Shown here: one piece after another, positions 7,542 through 13,065 of the stretch
Position numbering within the stretch: position 1 is the stretch's first letter
Layout of the letters: every line of letters begins with the position of its first letter
DNA from: Candidatus Ectomicrobium neotermitis
GTDB taxonomy: Bacteria; Elusimicrobiota; Endomicrobiia; Endomicrobiales; Endomicrobiaceae
Direction of reading: 5' to 3'
NCBI GenBank assembly: GCA_031283745.1
Contig: JAITBH010000103.1
Coordinates: forward strand, 1-13,087
Length of the DNA: 13,087 bases
Program-made: the position numbers and the translations under genes
Notes under the pieces: generated by a model
Seen by the model: the letters and a program-made list of their open reading frames with translations, nothing else
Told to the model about the DNA's origin: nothing
The model's database searches: none

Positions 7542-9866
7542 ATGGAAATCCCTCAAAAGTATGAACAGATAGTTCAAAAGATCGCCCGAACCGCAAAAGA
7601 AAATGCTTTCAATGTCTACATTGCGGGAGGTTTTGTGCGGGATTTGATCTTAAAAGTTGAGCCAAAGGACTTAGACATAATGGTCGAGCCGCAAAATGCG
7701 GACGCTGATGCAAAAAATGCAGGCATAAACTTAGCCCGGGCAATATCCCAAAAGTATAATTTGGGCAACCCAGTGATCTTTGAGAAGTTTGGCACCGCCA
7801 AATTGATTGTCGACGGGGAGGAAGTCGAGTTTGTTATGCCCCGTAAGGAATATTATGAGGACAATTCCCGCAATCCCCAGACAGATATAGGGGCACTTGA
7901 GCAAGACGCACTGAGGCGAGATTTCACAGTCAATGCCCTATTTTTAGATTTAAGCACTTTGAAGGTTTTAGACCTCACGGGCAAGGGTTTAGATGACATA
8001 AAGAACAAAATTTTGCGGGTTACAGACGGTAACAGCGCCGAGACGATTTTTAGACAAGACCCTTTGAGGATTTTGAGGGCTTTTAGATTTAGCGGGCAGC
8101 TGGGTTTTTCTATTGACGAGAACACTTTGCAGGCAATGAAAAAGGCAATGCGTAGACTTTCTATCGTTTCGCCCGAGCGCAAAAGGGACGAGATAGTCAA
8201 GATTTTGCTCTTGCCAAAACCTTCAAAAATTTTTGCCGCAATGAATGAGATCGGATTGTTTGAACTAATCTTCCCAAGAATTACTTTCTTAACAGATGAT
8301 TTGATTTGTCATTCTTGGTGCAAAAGTGATGATGATAAAGGGGAGAAATTTTTTGATGGTTTAGAAAGGCTTTTAGATAAGCTCCCGCCGGATTTGTTTT
8401 TGCGGACAGCAGGATTTTTTAGAGGTTTTTATACGGAGAGTGTAGATGATACGATGGAGAATTTAAGGTTTCCCGACAAATTAACAGAGCGGATTTATAA
8501 TACGAATTATGCCATGTATAGCATCGCAGAACATGAAGGCACTTGGAGCGATGCAGACATTAGAAAATTAGCTTTTGAGATAGGCTCAGAATGCGAGCCA
8601 GATTTTGATCAGTTAGAAGCAGAACGCAAAAGCACTTGGTGCGATGCAGGCTCTAAGTTCGACACACCTTTGTATCTGTTAAAAATCGAGCAGCCAGAAA
8701 ATCAAGATTTTGCCGACTTAGCTAAAAGGGTCGAGCAGCTTAAAGCCGCAGGCGAGTTGTTTGTAGATGAAAACTTTATCGACGGAAATAGTTTGATGGA
8801 ACATTTTGGTTTGGCGGAAGGATACTGGATACAAAAGGCAAAAAGGGCAATCGTTGATGCTTTGATACAAAACCCAAAAATGAGCAGGAAAGAGGGCTTT
8901 GAGGCTGCCGCAAAGATAGCTGATGAGGAAAAAGGGAGAAAAAAAATGAGAGTCAGGATAAGGGTTCCCGCATCGACCTCAAACTTGGGGCCAGGTTTTG
9001 ATGTTTTTGGTGCCGCTTTGGCACTTTATAATGAGTTCGAGGTTGAGGAAGTCAGTCAGGGCGTGATAATCATAGAAGGCATAGGCAAGGATAAGCTGCC
9101 GACTGATGAGAAAAACATTGTTTGGAAATATATGAGCGAGGTTTTTAAGGACAAGGGGTGCAAAAAGTTTAGCCTCAAAAACTTGAGGCTTACGATAAAG
9201 TGCAATATCCCGCTTGGAGGGGGCTTGGGTTCGAGCGCCGCCGCAATAGTTGGGGGAATTTATTTAGCCAATGCCTTGTGCGGGGGAAAAATCAGCAAAG
9301 ACGAGATAGCCCAAAAAGCCGCAAAAATTGAAGGACACCCCGACAATGCCGTTCCCGCAGCTTTGGGAGGGCTTTGCATATGTGCACAAAATCTTGACGG
9401 GGGCTATGAGGTGCTAAGAACCTATCCAAAAAACTTGCAAATCGCAGTCTGCCTGCCCGACTTTGAAATAAGCACATTAAAAGCCCGCCAAAATTTGCCA
9501 AAAAAATATGCCATAGACGATGTGAGGTTTAACCTTTCAAGAGCTTCATTTTTGTCAGCAGCACTAATAAGCGGACGCTATTACCTGTTAAAAACGGCAG
9601 CCGCAGACAAAATTCATCAGCCATACAGAGCAAAAAATATCCCGTATATTGACGAAATGTTTGCCGCCGCCGAAAAATCGGGGGCATACGGTGCTTTCAT
9701 CTCAGGCTCAGGCCCGTCAATAGCAGCTTTTGTAGACCCTAAAAAAGCGAAATCAGTATCAAAAGCGATGGAAAAGGTTTGGGAAGGTAAAAACATTAAA
9801 GCGAAGTCATTTGTTTTAGACTTCGATAAAGACGGAATAAAAAGCATAAAAAGGAGGAGTTTATGA
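7542..9866 (+). CDS. cca-thrB: CCA-adding enzyme fused in frame to homoserine kinase
   Basis: One open frame of 774 codons encodes two unrelated enzymes. Residues 1-468 are a class II tRNA nucleotidyltransferase, which builds or repairs the tRNA 3' CCA end: GGFVRD (29-34), the metal-binding DLD (D43, D45), RRDFTVNAL (from 125), DPLRILRAFRF and ERKRDEI, then a helical tail ending in a typical IDGNSLMEHFGLAEG segment. No HD phosphohydrolase motif is visible. Residues 469-774 are homoserine kinase (ThrB, GHMP superfamily), phosphorylating homoserine on the way to threonine: PASTSNLGPGFD at its start, the ATP loop PLGGGLGSSAAA at 557-568, and ISGSGPS near the end. There is no stop between them, but Met469 has a good ribosome binding site (GGGAG, 7 nt), so both a fusion and a separate ThrB may be made. 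The first start is supported by AGGAG (7528-7532) overlapping the helicase stop. The stop overlaps the next start (ATGA). Confidence 0.88.
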   Translation: MEIPQKYEQIVQKIARTAKENAFNVYIAGGFVRDLILKVEPKDLDIMVEPQNADADAKNAGINLARAISQKYNLGNPVIFEKFGTAKLIVDGEEVEFVMPRKEYYEDNSRNPQTDIGALEQDALRRDFTVNALFLDLSTLKVLDLTGKGLDDIKNKILRVTDGNSAETIFRQDPLRILRAFRFSGQLGFSIDENTLQAMKKAMRRLSIVSPERKRDEIVKILLLPKPSKIFAAMNEIGLFELIFPRITFLTDDLICHSWCKSDDDKGEKFFDGLERLLDKLPPDLFLRTAGFFRGFYTESVDDTMENLRFPDKLTERIYNTNYAMYSIAEHEGTWSDADIRKLAFEIGSECEPDFDQLEAERKSTWCDAGSKFDTPLYLLKIEQPENQDFADLAKRVEQLKAAGELFVDENFIDGNSLMEHFGLAEGYWIQKAKRAIVDALIQNPKMSRKEGFEAAAKIADEEKGRKKMRVRIRVPASTSNLGPGFDVFGAALALYNEFEVEEVSQGVIIIEGIGKDKLPTDEKNIVWKYMSEVFKDKGCKKFSLKNLRLTIKCNIPLGGGLGSSAAAIVGGIYLANALCGGKISKDEIAQKAAKIEGHPDNAVPAALGGLCICAQNLDGGYEVLRTYPKNLQIAVCLPDFEISTLKARQNLPKKYAIDDVRFNLSRASFLSAALISGRYYLLKTAAADKIHQPYRAKNIPYIDEMFAAAEKSGAYGAFISGSGPSIAAFVDPKKAKSVSKAMEKVWEGKNIKAKSFVLDFDKDGIKSIKRRSL
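8934..8948 (+). promoter_or_regulatory. Internal ribosome binding site and ATG at the cca/thrB seam
   Basis: GGGAG at 8934-8938 lies 7 nt before the in-frame ATG at 8946-8948, exactly where homoserine kinase homology begins. This is the arrangement expected of an independent gene start, except that the upstream frame has no stop codon. Confidence 0.6.
8946..9866 (+). CDS. thrB: Homoserine kinase, possible separate product by internal initiation
   Basis: The same reading frame as the C-terminal half of the cca-thrB fusion, entered here as a possible stand-alone product of 306 residues, close to the normal length of free ThrB. It begins MRVRIRVPASTSNLGPGFD, a standard ThrB N-terminus with no extra residues, and contains the GHMP ATP-binding loop at its own residues 89-100. 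The internal Shine-Dalgarno supports initiation here. Sequence alone cannot tell whether the cell makes the fusion, this form, or both. No thrA or thrC is adjacent. Confidence 0.5.
   Translation: MRVRIRVPASTSNLGPGFDVFGAALALYNEFEVEEVSQGVIIIEGIGKDKLPTDEKNIVWKYMSEVFKDKGCKKFSLKNLRLTIKCNIPLGGGLGSSAAAIVGGIYLANALCGGKISKDEIAQKAAKIEGHPDNAVPAALGGLCICAQNLDGGYEVLRTYPKNLQIAVCLPDFEISTLKARQNLPKKYAIDDVRFNLSRASFLSAALISGRYYLLKTAAADKIHQPYRAKNIPYIDEMFAAAEKSGAYGAFISGSGPSIAAFVDPKKAKSVSKAMEKVWEGKNIKAKSFVLDFDKDGIKSIKRRSL
9851..9866 (+). promoter_or_regulatory. Strong ribosome binding site with ATGA stop/start overlap
   Basis: AAGGAGG at 9851-9857, inside the last codons of thrB, lies 5 nt before the ATG at 9863. 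The ThrB stop TGA (9864-9866) overlaps that ATG. The arrangement fixes the start of the LUD gene and suggests coupled translation. Confidence 0.7.
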
Positions 9867-10507
9867 ATGACAGCAAAGTGTTCTTAGAAAGGAACGACAT
9901 TTTGTCGGAAAGGGTGATAAGAGGATTAGAGTCAAGGCAAATGGCAGGCTACTATTGCAAAACCAAAGAGGAAGCACTTAAAAAAGCCTTGTCATTGATA
10001 GAACCAAAATCAACTGTAGCTTGGGGCGGGGCAGAAACTTTAGGGCAGATAGGTTTTTATGACGCGCTCAAAGATGTCGACTGCAAGGTTATCAATAGAG
10101 ATACCGCCGAAACCAGAGAGCATGCAATAGAGTTGATGAGGTCAGCCCTGTCTTGCGACACATTTTTTATGAGCTCAAATGCCATCACCGCAGACGGGGA
10201 GCTTGTAAATATCGACGGCATGGGCAACCGCACCGCAGCTTTGATTTTCGGACCAAAAAGCATTGTGGTGGTAGTAGGTATGAACAAGGTCTGTTCAGAT
10301 CTTGATGACGCTATGAATAGGGCAAGAACTTTTGCAGCCCCAATGAATGCAACAAGATTGAAAACTCAAACGCCATGTGCTTTGACTGGGTCTTGTGCAA
10401 ACTGCAAAAAGCCCGAGAGCATATGTGCACATATCGTGATAACAAGGCTGAGTAAAATTCCACACAGAATAAAAGTGATTCTTGTTGGAGAAAGTTTAGG
10501 CTATTAA
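9863..10507 (+). CDS. LUD-domain (DUF162/LutC-YkgG-like) protein with C-terminal cysteine cluster
   Basis: A 214-residue cytoplasmic protein of the LUD family, named from LutB/LutC of lactate oxidation, though many stand-alone members have no proven role. The family core shows as VAWGGAETLGQIGFYDAL (about 52-69), SCDTFFMSSNAITADGELVNIDGMGNR and SIVVVVGMNKV. Near the C-terminus, C172, C178, C181 and C188 (C-x5-C-x2-C-x6-C) could bind metal or an Fe-S cluster; this is inference. No lutA or lutB neighbour is present, so a lactate role is not supported by context. It is coupled to thrB through the ATGA overlap and followed 12 nt later by a HAD phosphatase gene. Confidence 0.85.
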   Translation: MNDSKVFLERNDILSERVIRGLESRQMAGYYCKTKEEALKKALSLIEPKSTVAWGGAETLGQIGFYDALKDVDCKVINRDTAETREHAIELMRSALSCDTFFMSSNAITADGELVNIDGMGNRTAALIFGPKSIVVVVGMNKVCSDLDDAMNRARTFAAPMNATRLKTQTPCALTGSCANCKKPESICAHIVITRLSKIPHRIKVILVGESLGY

Positions 10508-10519
10508 AGGGAGAGCAAA

Positions 10520-11134
10520 GTGAGCATAAAAAACATTATTTTCGATGTGGGCGGGGTGTTCGTTAAATGGGATCCAAAGCTCGTGTTTAGGAAGTATTTC
10601 AACAGCGAGGCTGAGATAGATGATTTTATGAAAGAAATTGATTTCTACGGTATGAATGAGAAGGGGGATATTGGAATTGAAACCATCACTACAATGATTG
10701 GGCAATTGTCTAAGGAGTTCCCTCAATATAAAAATGCTCTTTTAGCTTATGACGTGAATTGGATTGATACGATAGCCTTTGAATATGAAGGCACTCGCAA
10801 GCTGGCTCAAGATCTGCATAAGAGCGGGTATAAAACCTATATCCTCTCAAACTGGGAGGGGGACAAATTTCGGATCTTTGATTCTAAATACAAGCTCATA
10901 GAGATGGTTGACGGATATGTTTTGTCAGGGGACGTGCGTATAGTTAAGCCCGACCCCGCAATTTACAAGCTCCTTTTAGACAAATACGGCTTAAAAGCAT
11001 CCGAATGTGTGTTTTTAGACGATTTGGAAAAGAATGTTGAGGGAGCCAAAAATGTGGGCATCGAGGCTTTTGTATTTAAGTCAGCTGCTGAGGCTAAAAA
11101 GGATCTTGAGAGCTTGGGTGTCAAGATAAAATAG
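10520..11134 (+). CDS. HAD-superfamily phosphatase-like hydrolase (YihX/epoxide-hydrolase N-domain type)
   Basis: A 204-residue cytoplasmic HAD subfamily IA hydrolase. Motif I is FDVGGVFVKWDP with nucleophile D9; the usual second aspartate is Gly11, as in the YihX-like branch, where family members are still active sugar phosphatases. Motif II is Ser110 (YILSNWEG), motif III Lys143 (VKPDP), and motif IV D167-D168 (CVFLDDLEKN). A helical cap lies between motifs I and II. The substrate is unknown; phosphosugars are the common guess for this branch. Start is a GTG, supported by AGGGAG at 10508-10513, immediately after the upstream stop and 6 nt before the start. It is the last gene of the plus-strand cluster. 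Confidence 0.85.
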   Translation: MSIKNIIFDVGGVFVKWDPKLVFRKYFNSEAEIDDFMKEIDFYGMNEKGDIGIETITTMIGQLSKEFPQYKNALLAYDVNWIDTIAFEYEGTRKLAQDLHKSGYKTYILSNWEGDKFRIFDSKYKLIEMVDGYVLSGDVRIVKPDPAIYKLLLDKYGLKASECVFLDDLEKNVEGAKNVGIEAFVFKSAAEAKKDLESLGVKIK

Positions 11135-11149
11135 ACGAAATTTTGAACA

Positions 11150-11193
11150 AGGCGGTCCGTTTTTTGCTCGACACAGAGCCAAAACGCCCGCCT
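11150..11193 (+). other. Long imperfect hairpin after the HAD gene
   Basis: Starting 16 nt after the HAD stop codon, AGGCGG pairs with the CCGCCT side, GTTTT with AAAAC and GCTC with GAGC, around the loop GACACA (11170-11175), with small mismatches and bulges. No T-run follows it on the plus strand, so it is not a classical intrinsic terminator. It may stabilise the operon 3' end or be the signal of an unrecognised terminator type. Confidence 0.5.
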
Positions 11194-11204
11194 CACTTAA
11201 AAAA

Positions 11205-11213
11205 TGGTATTAT
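11205..11213 (+). promoter_or_regulatory. Extended -10 promoter element of tRNA-Leu(UAA)
   Basis: TGGTATTAT (a TGn plus TATTAT element) ends 10 nt before the first base of the tRNA. This is the position expected for a -10 box driving a tRNA with almost no leader. No clear -35 hexamer is seen upstream. Confidence 0.5.
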
Positions 11214-11223
11214 CGCCGTCGAT

Positions 11224-11309
11224 GGGCGAGTGGCGGAACTGGCAGACGCACAGGACTTAAAATCCTGAGACTCGCAAGAGTCGTGAGGGTTCAATTCCCT
11301 CCTCGCCCC
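11224..11309 (+). tRNA. tRNA-Leu (anticodon UAA)
   Basis: Reads UUA leucine codons, which are common in the neighbouring genes. The acceptor GGGCGAG pairs perfectly with CTCGCCC (11302-11308). The D arm has the Leu-type GCG/CGC stem with GG in the loop. The anticodon stem is CAGGA/TCCTG with loop CTTAAAA (anticodon TAA). A long variable arm (ACTC-GCAA-GAGT) marks it as class II, and the T arm is GAGGG-TTCAATT-CCCTC. The discriminator at 11309 is C, where bacterial tRNA-Leu normally has A. CCA is not encoded (TCA follows), so it must be added after transcription. Confidence 0.95.
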
Positions 11310-11381
11310 TCAAAATCAAAAACTCCAAGCCCGTCAAAATCTCAAACCCCAAGTTCATCAAAATCTCAAATGTCAAAATCC
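11310..11381 (+). repeat. Three tandem copies of a degenerate 24-bp repeat
   Basis: Units at 11310-11333, 11334-11357 and 11358-11381 each begin TCAAAATC and keep an exact 24-nt period, with drift in the second half. The array starts at the base directly after the tRNA-Leu discriminator and ends just before the terminator. It encodes nothing convincing in any frame. Confidence 0.75.
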
Positions 11382-11387
11382 AGAAAT

Positions 11388-11422
11388 AAAAAAATCTCCC
11401 CCGGTCGGGGGCGATTTTTTTT
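11388..11422. terminator. Bidirectional intrinsic terminator
   Basis: A stem of seven A, TC, a T/C mismatch and CCCCC pairs with GGGGG, GA and eight T around loop GGTC (11403-11406). T-runs exist on both strands (eight on plus, seven on minus), so it can end both the tRNA-Leu transcript and the converging AlgX-like gene whose stop lies at 11450. Confidence 0.9.
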
Positions 11423-11449
11423 GCCTGCACAGAGAAATTTGCAAACAAA

Positions 11450-12637
11450 TCAACCGGCTTTTGGTGCAAAATGGGATGGGGGTTTCCCTTCAACAAGATA
11501 GTCATAAAACATATCCACTAAGTTCTTAAATCTTGCACCATAAAAATTACTGCCCGAAAAGACGATTATTATGATCTCATTTGCCTCAATCACTTTACTG
11601 AGGTTGTCATAAACCTCACTTTCTCTGTTGCTGTATTGTGTTATATTTTGCTCGGGGGTGAATTTGGATGCAAGAATTTGATTTGTGTATTGCTCCGAAA
11701 AAGAATCCCCAATGGTGATGAGTTTTATCTGTCTTTCCTTTGTTGGAGTTTTATAAACGATATATGGGAACGCCAGCCGCTTTTGCAAAAACGCATTTTC
11801 TAAAGGGCGGAACAAATTGTTGGCTCTTAATGCTCGAATTTCTTCTAAATCTGTCCCGCTTGAAATCTCTATCGCTTCTATTTGAGGAATTTCCCAGTCC
11901 GTTTTATAGATTGTCTTGAGATCTTTTAAGGTTTCAATTGCTACCAAGCCCGCACCATAGCGGTTCCAATGACTGTCAAAAAACGAAACTGTATCTATCC
12001 CGCCCGAACGTGCTTTGCTGTCCAAAAAAGTCCGAGTATTGAAATAATTGATGTCACTGCTTTTTAAGAGAGCATTGAAAGTTGCACTGATCTCATCGGC
12101 GGAGTTTTTGTAGTAGTCCTCAAAGAACTTATAGTAAGCACTGACCTTGTCTCCGTAGACCTCTTCCCAGCCCGATGCGGCAGATATGCACAAAAATTTC
12201 TTACCCTGATTGTCTATGGCTTGCTGAACACTTTTTAATTTTTCAACAGTCAATTTCATACTTTCAATCTCGGCGGCTGAGTCCCCATAAGCAGCCCGAT
12301 GGTTGTCTACCAAGATTTTGTAGGAATTGTGATCCCTTGAATCGACAATTCTGTTGGCATATGAAATTAAGCGAATGTTTGACGGCAAAAAGAACCTTTT
12401 GAAATTGACCAAGTAAAACAAAGAACTCTTAAACCTTATGAAGTCTACTCTCCAGTGAAAATTGTCATAAAACCAAGCAGTAAAAACTTCCTGATATTTT
12501 CCCGTTTCAAACCCTTCAAGCAATGGAGGTTTTATTTTGCCACCCCCTCCCATTGACCAGAACGGCAGCGAAGGAATTGATAGCAACAATATTATCAGCA
12601 AGACGAAAGCTCGCTTAGCAAAACACAGCTTTTTCAT
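11450..12637 (-). CDS. AlgX/AlgJ-like SGNH-fold putative O-acyltransferase, exported or membrane-anchored
   Basis: A 395-residue protein with an N-terminal signal peptide or anchor (MKKLCFAKRAFVLLIILLLSIP), then a segment typical of the AlgX/AlgJ/DHHW group (FTAWFYDNFHWRVDFIRFKSSLFYLVNF). These proteins transfer acetyl groups to exported polysaccharides in the periplasm, usually with an MBOAT partner (AlgI). Candidate catalytic residues are D221 and H223 in FDSHWNRYGAG and S312 in TIGDSFSEQY; the D-x-H and later G-D-S match the family triad order. The middle region (about 140-190) is helix-rich. The start is supported by GGAGG at 12648-12644, 6 nt upstream. No AlgI-like MBOAT gene is visible in the window, and the gene appears monocistronic: a spacer lies before it and the terminator is 28 nt after its stop. 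The polysaccharide target is unknown. Confidence 0.75.
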   Translation of the reverse strand: MKKLCFAKRAFVLLIILLLSIPSLPFWSMGGGGKIKPPLLEGFETGKYQEVFTAWFYDNFHWRVDFIRFKSSLFYLVNFKRFFLPSNIRLISYANRIVDSRDHNSYKILVDNHRAAYGDSAAEIESMKLTVEKLKSVQQAIDNQGKKFLCISAASGWEEVYGDKVSAYYKFFEDYYKNSADEISATFNALLKSSDINYFNTRTFLDSKARSGGIDTVSFFDSHWNRYGAGLVAIETLKDLKTIYKTDWEIPQIEAIEISSGTDLEEIRALRANNLFRPLENAFLQKRLAFPYIVYKTPTKERQIKLITIGDSFSEQYTNQILASKFTPEQNITQYSNRESEVYDNLSKVIEANEIIIIVFSGSNFYGARFKNLVDMFYDYLVEGKPPSHFAPKAG

Positions 12638-12737
12638 TTATATCCTCCATAATTTTTGACGGACAGGCGGGGTGGTTTTTTGCCATAAATCCGCCAAAAT
12701 CAGCAAAAACTTAACCCAAAACCTCAGACCCTCAAGA

Positions 12738-12756
12738 GAAATCGATTGTATTATAT
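12738..12756 (-). repeat. 19-bp inverted repeat, left copy, containing a leftward TATAAT
   Basis: Read on the minus strand this is ATATAATACAATCGATTTC, identical over 19 bp to 12918-12936 on the plus strand. TATAAT lies at 12755-12750 and points towards the AlgX-like gene, whose start is about 110 nt further. It is a candidate promoter core for that gene; no convincing -35 is visible. Confidence 0.7.
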
Positions 12757-12821
12757 CGCAACCCCAAAAACTATCAGCTGCTTTAGTAGCACTCGGGGGG
12801 ATAAAGTGCCAAAATAGACCC

Positions 12822-12838
12822 TCAAAACCCCGTTTTGA
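12822..12838. promoter_or_regulatory. 17-bp palindrome, copy 1 (operator-like)
   Basis: TCAAAACCCCGTTTTGA: 7-bp arms around CCC. It matches the second palindrome at 12887-12903 in the pattern TCAAAA-N-CCC-N-TTTTGA, 65 bp away centre to centre. Paired palindromes of this size between divergent units suggest a dimeric regulator site. Confidence 0.45.
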
Positions 12839-12886
12839 AATCCGCCAAATCATAGTGGAGGGGTGGGAATTATGAGTGATTTTGCC

Positions 12887-12903
12887 TCAAAAACCCATTT
12901 TGA
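12887..12903. promoter_or_regulatory. 17-bp palindrome, copy 2 (operator-like)
   Basis: TCAAAAACCCATTTTGA: 6-bp arms around a 5-nt centre. It ends 15 bp before the TATAAT at 12919, so it covers the place where a -35 box for tRNA-Lys would be. Binding there would be expected to affect that promoter. Confidence 0.45.
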
Positions 12904-12917
12904 CTTTAGAGCAGTCA

Positions 12918-12936
12918 ATATAATACAATCGATTTC
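12918..12936 (+). repeat. 19-bp inverted repeat, right copy, containing the tRNA-Lys TATAAT
   Basis: ATATAATACAATCGATTTC, the exact reverse complement of 12738-12756. TATAAT at 12919-12924 lies 31 nt before tRNA-Lys and is its likely -10 box. A TTGACT at 12900-12905 is only 13 nt upstream, too close for a normal -35. Confidence 0.65.
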
Positions 12937-12955
12937 AAGCCATGCAGAGTGAAGT

Positions 12956-13028
12956 GCGCTGCTAGCTCAATTGGTAGAGCAAACGACTCTTAATCGTTAG
13001 GTTATAGGTTCGATTCCTATGCAGCGCA
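12956..13028 (+). tRNA. tRNA-Lys (anticodon CUU)
   Basis: A canonical 73-nt tRNA reading AAG. Acceptor GCGCTGC pairs with GCAGCGC, followed by discriminator A at 13028. D arm is GCTC...GAGC with GG in the loop, anticodon stem AACGA/TCGTT with loop CTCTTAA (anticodon CTT), and T arm ATAGG-TTCGATT-CCTAT. CCA is not encoded. The CUU anticodon implies a separate UUU isoacceptor elsewhere. Confidence 0.96.
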
Positions 13029-13036
13029 AACCCAAA

Positions 13037-13063
13037 AATAGGGGAAACCCTATTATTTTTTTT
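13037..13063 (+). terminator. Intrinsic terminator after tRNA-Lys
   Basis: AATAGGG-GAAA-CCCTATT forms a perfect 7-bp stem with a stable GAAA tetraloop, followed by A and eight T. It ends 2 nt before the next tRNA gene, so the TATTAT at 13051-13056 in its descending arm may also serve as the -10 box of that tRNA. Confidence 0.88.
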
Positions 13064-13065
13064 AT

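Larger units (their letters stand above)
12638..12955. other. Structured intergenic region without a convincing gene
   Basis: About 318 bp between the divergent AlgX-like gene and tRNA-Lys. Short frames exist on both strands (for example a 71-codon minus frame ending at 12638 and a 67-codon plus frame) but none looks like a protein. It contains the 19-bp inverted pair, two related 17-bp palindromes and a direct repeat of AGACCCTCAA (12726-12735 and 12816-12825), so it is probably regulatory or a small mobile remnant. Confidence 0.7.

Noticed and set aside
11310..11381. Possible small CRISPR-like array
   Set aside because: The repeats are contiguous 24-bp units without spacers, and no cas genes are present.
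11257..11505. 82-codon minus-strand frame across the tRNA-Leu and the 24-bp repeat
   Set aside because: It is the antisense of a tRNA plus a repeat array, a well-known source of false proteins.
12638..12853. 71-codon minus-strand frame ending just before the AlgX-like start
   Set aside because: Tryptophan-rich, low-plausibility peptide with no clear ribosome binding site. It crosses the inverted repeat and the palindromes.
12872..12952. 26-codon plus-strand frame with a G-rich stretch upstream (GGAGGGG), overlapping the end of a 67-codon frame as ATGA
   Set aside because: It runs through the palindrome and the tRNA-Lys promoter region, and its peptide has no recognisable character. The overlap looks accidental.
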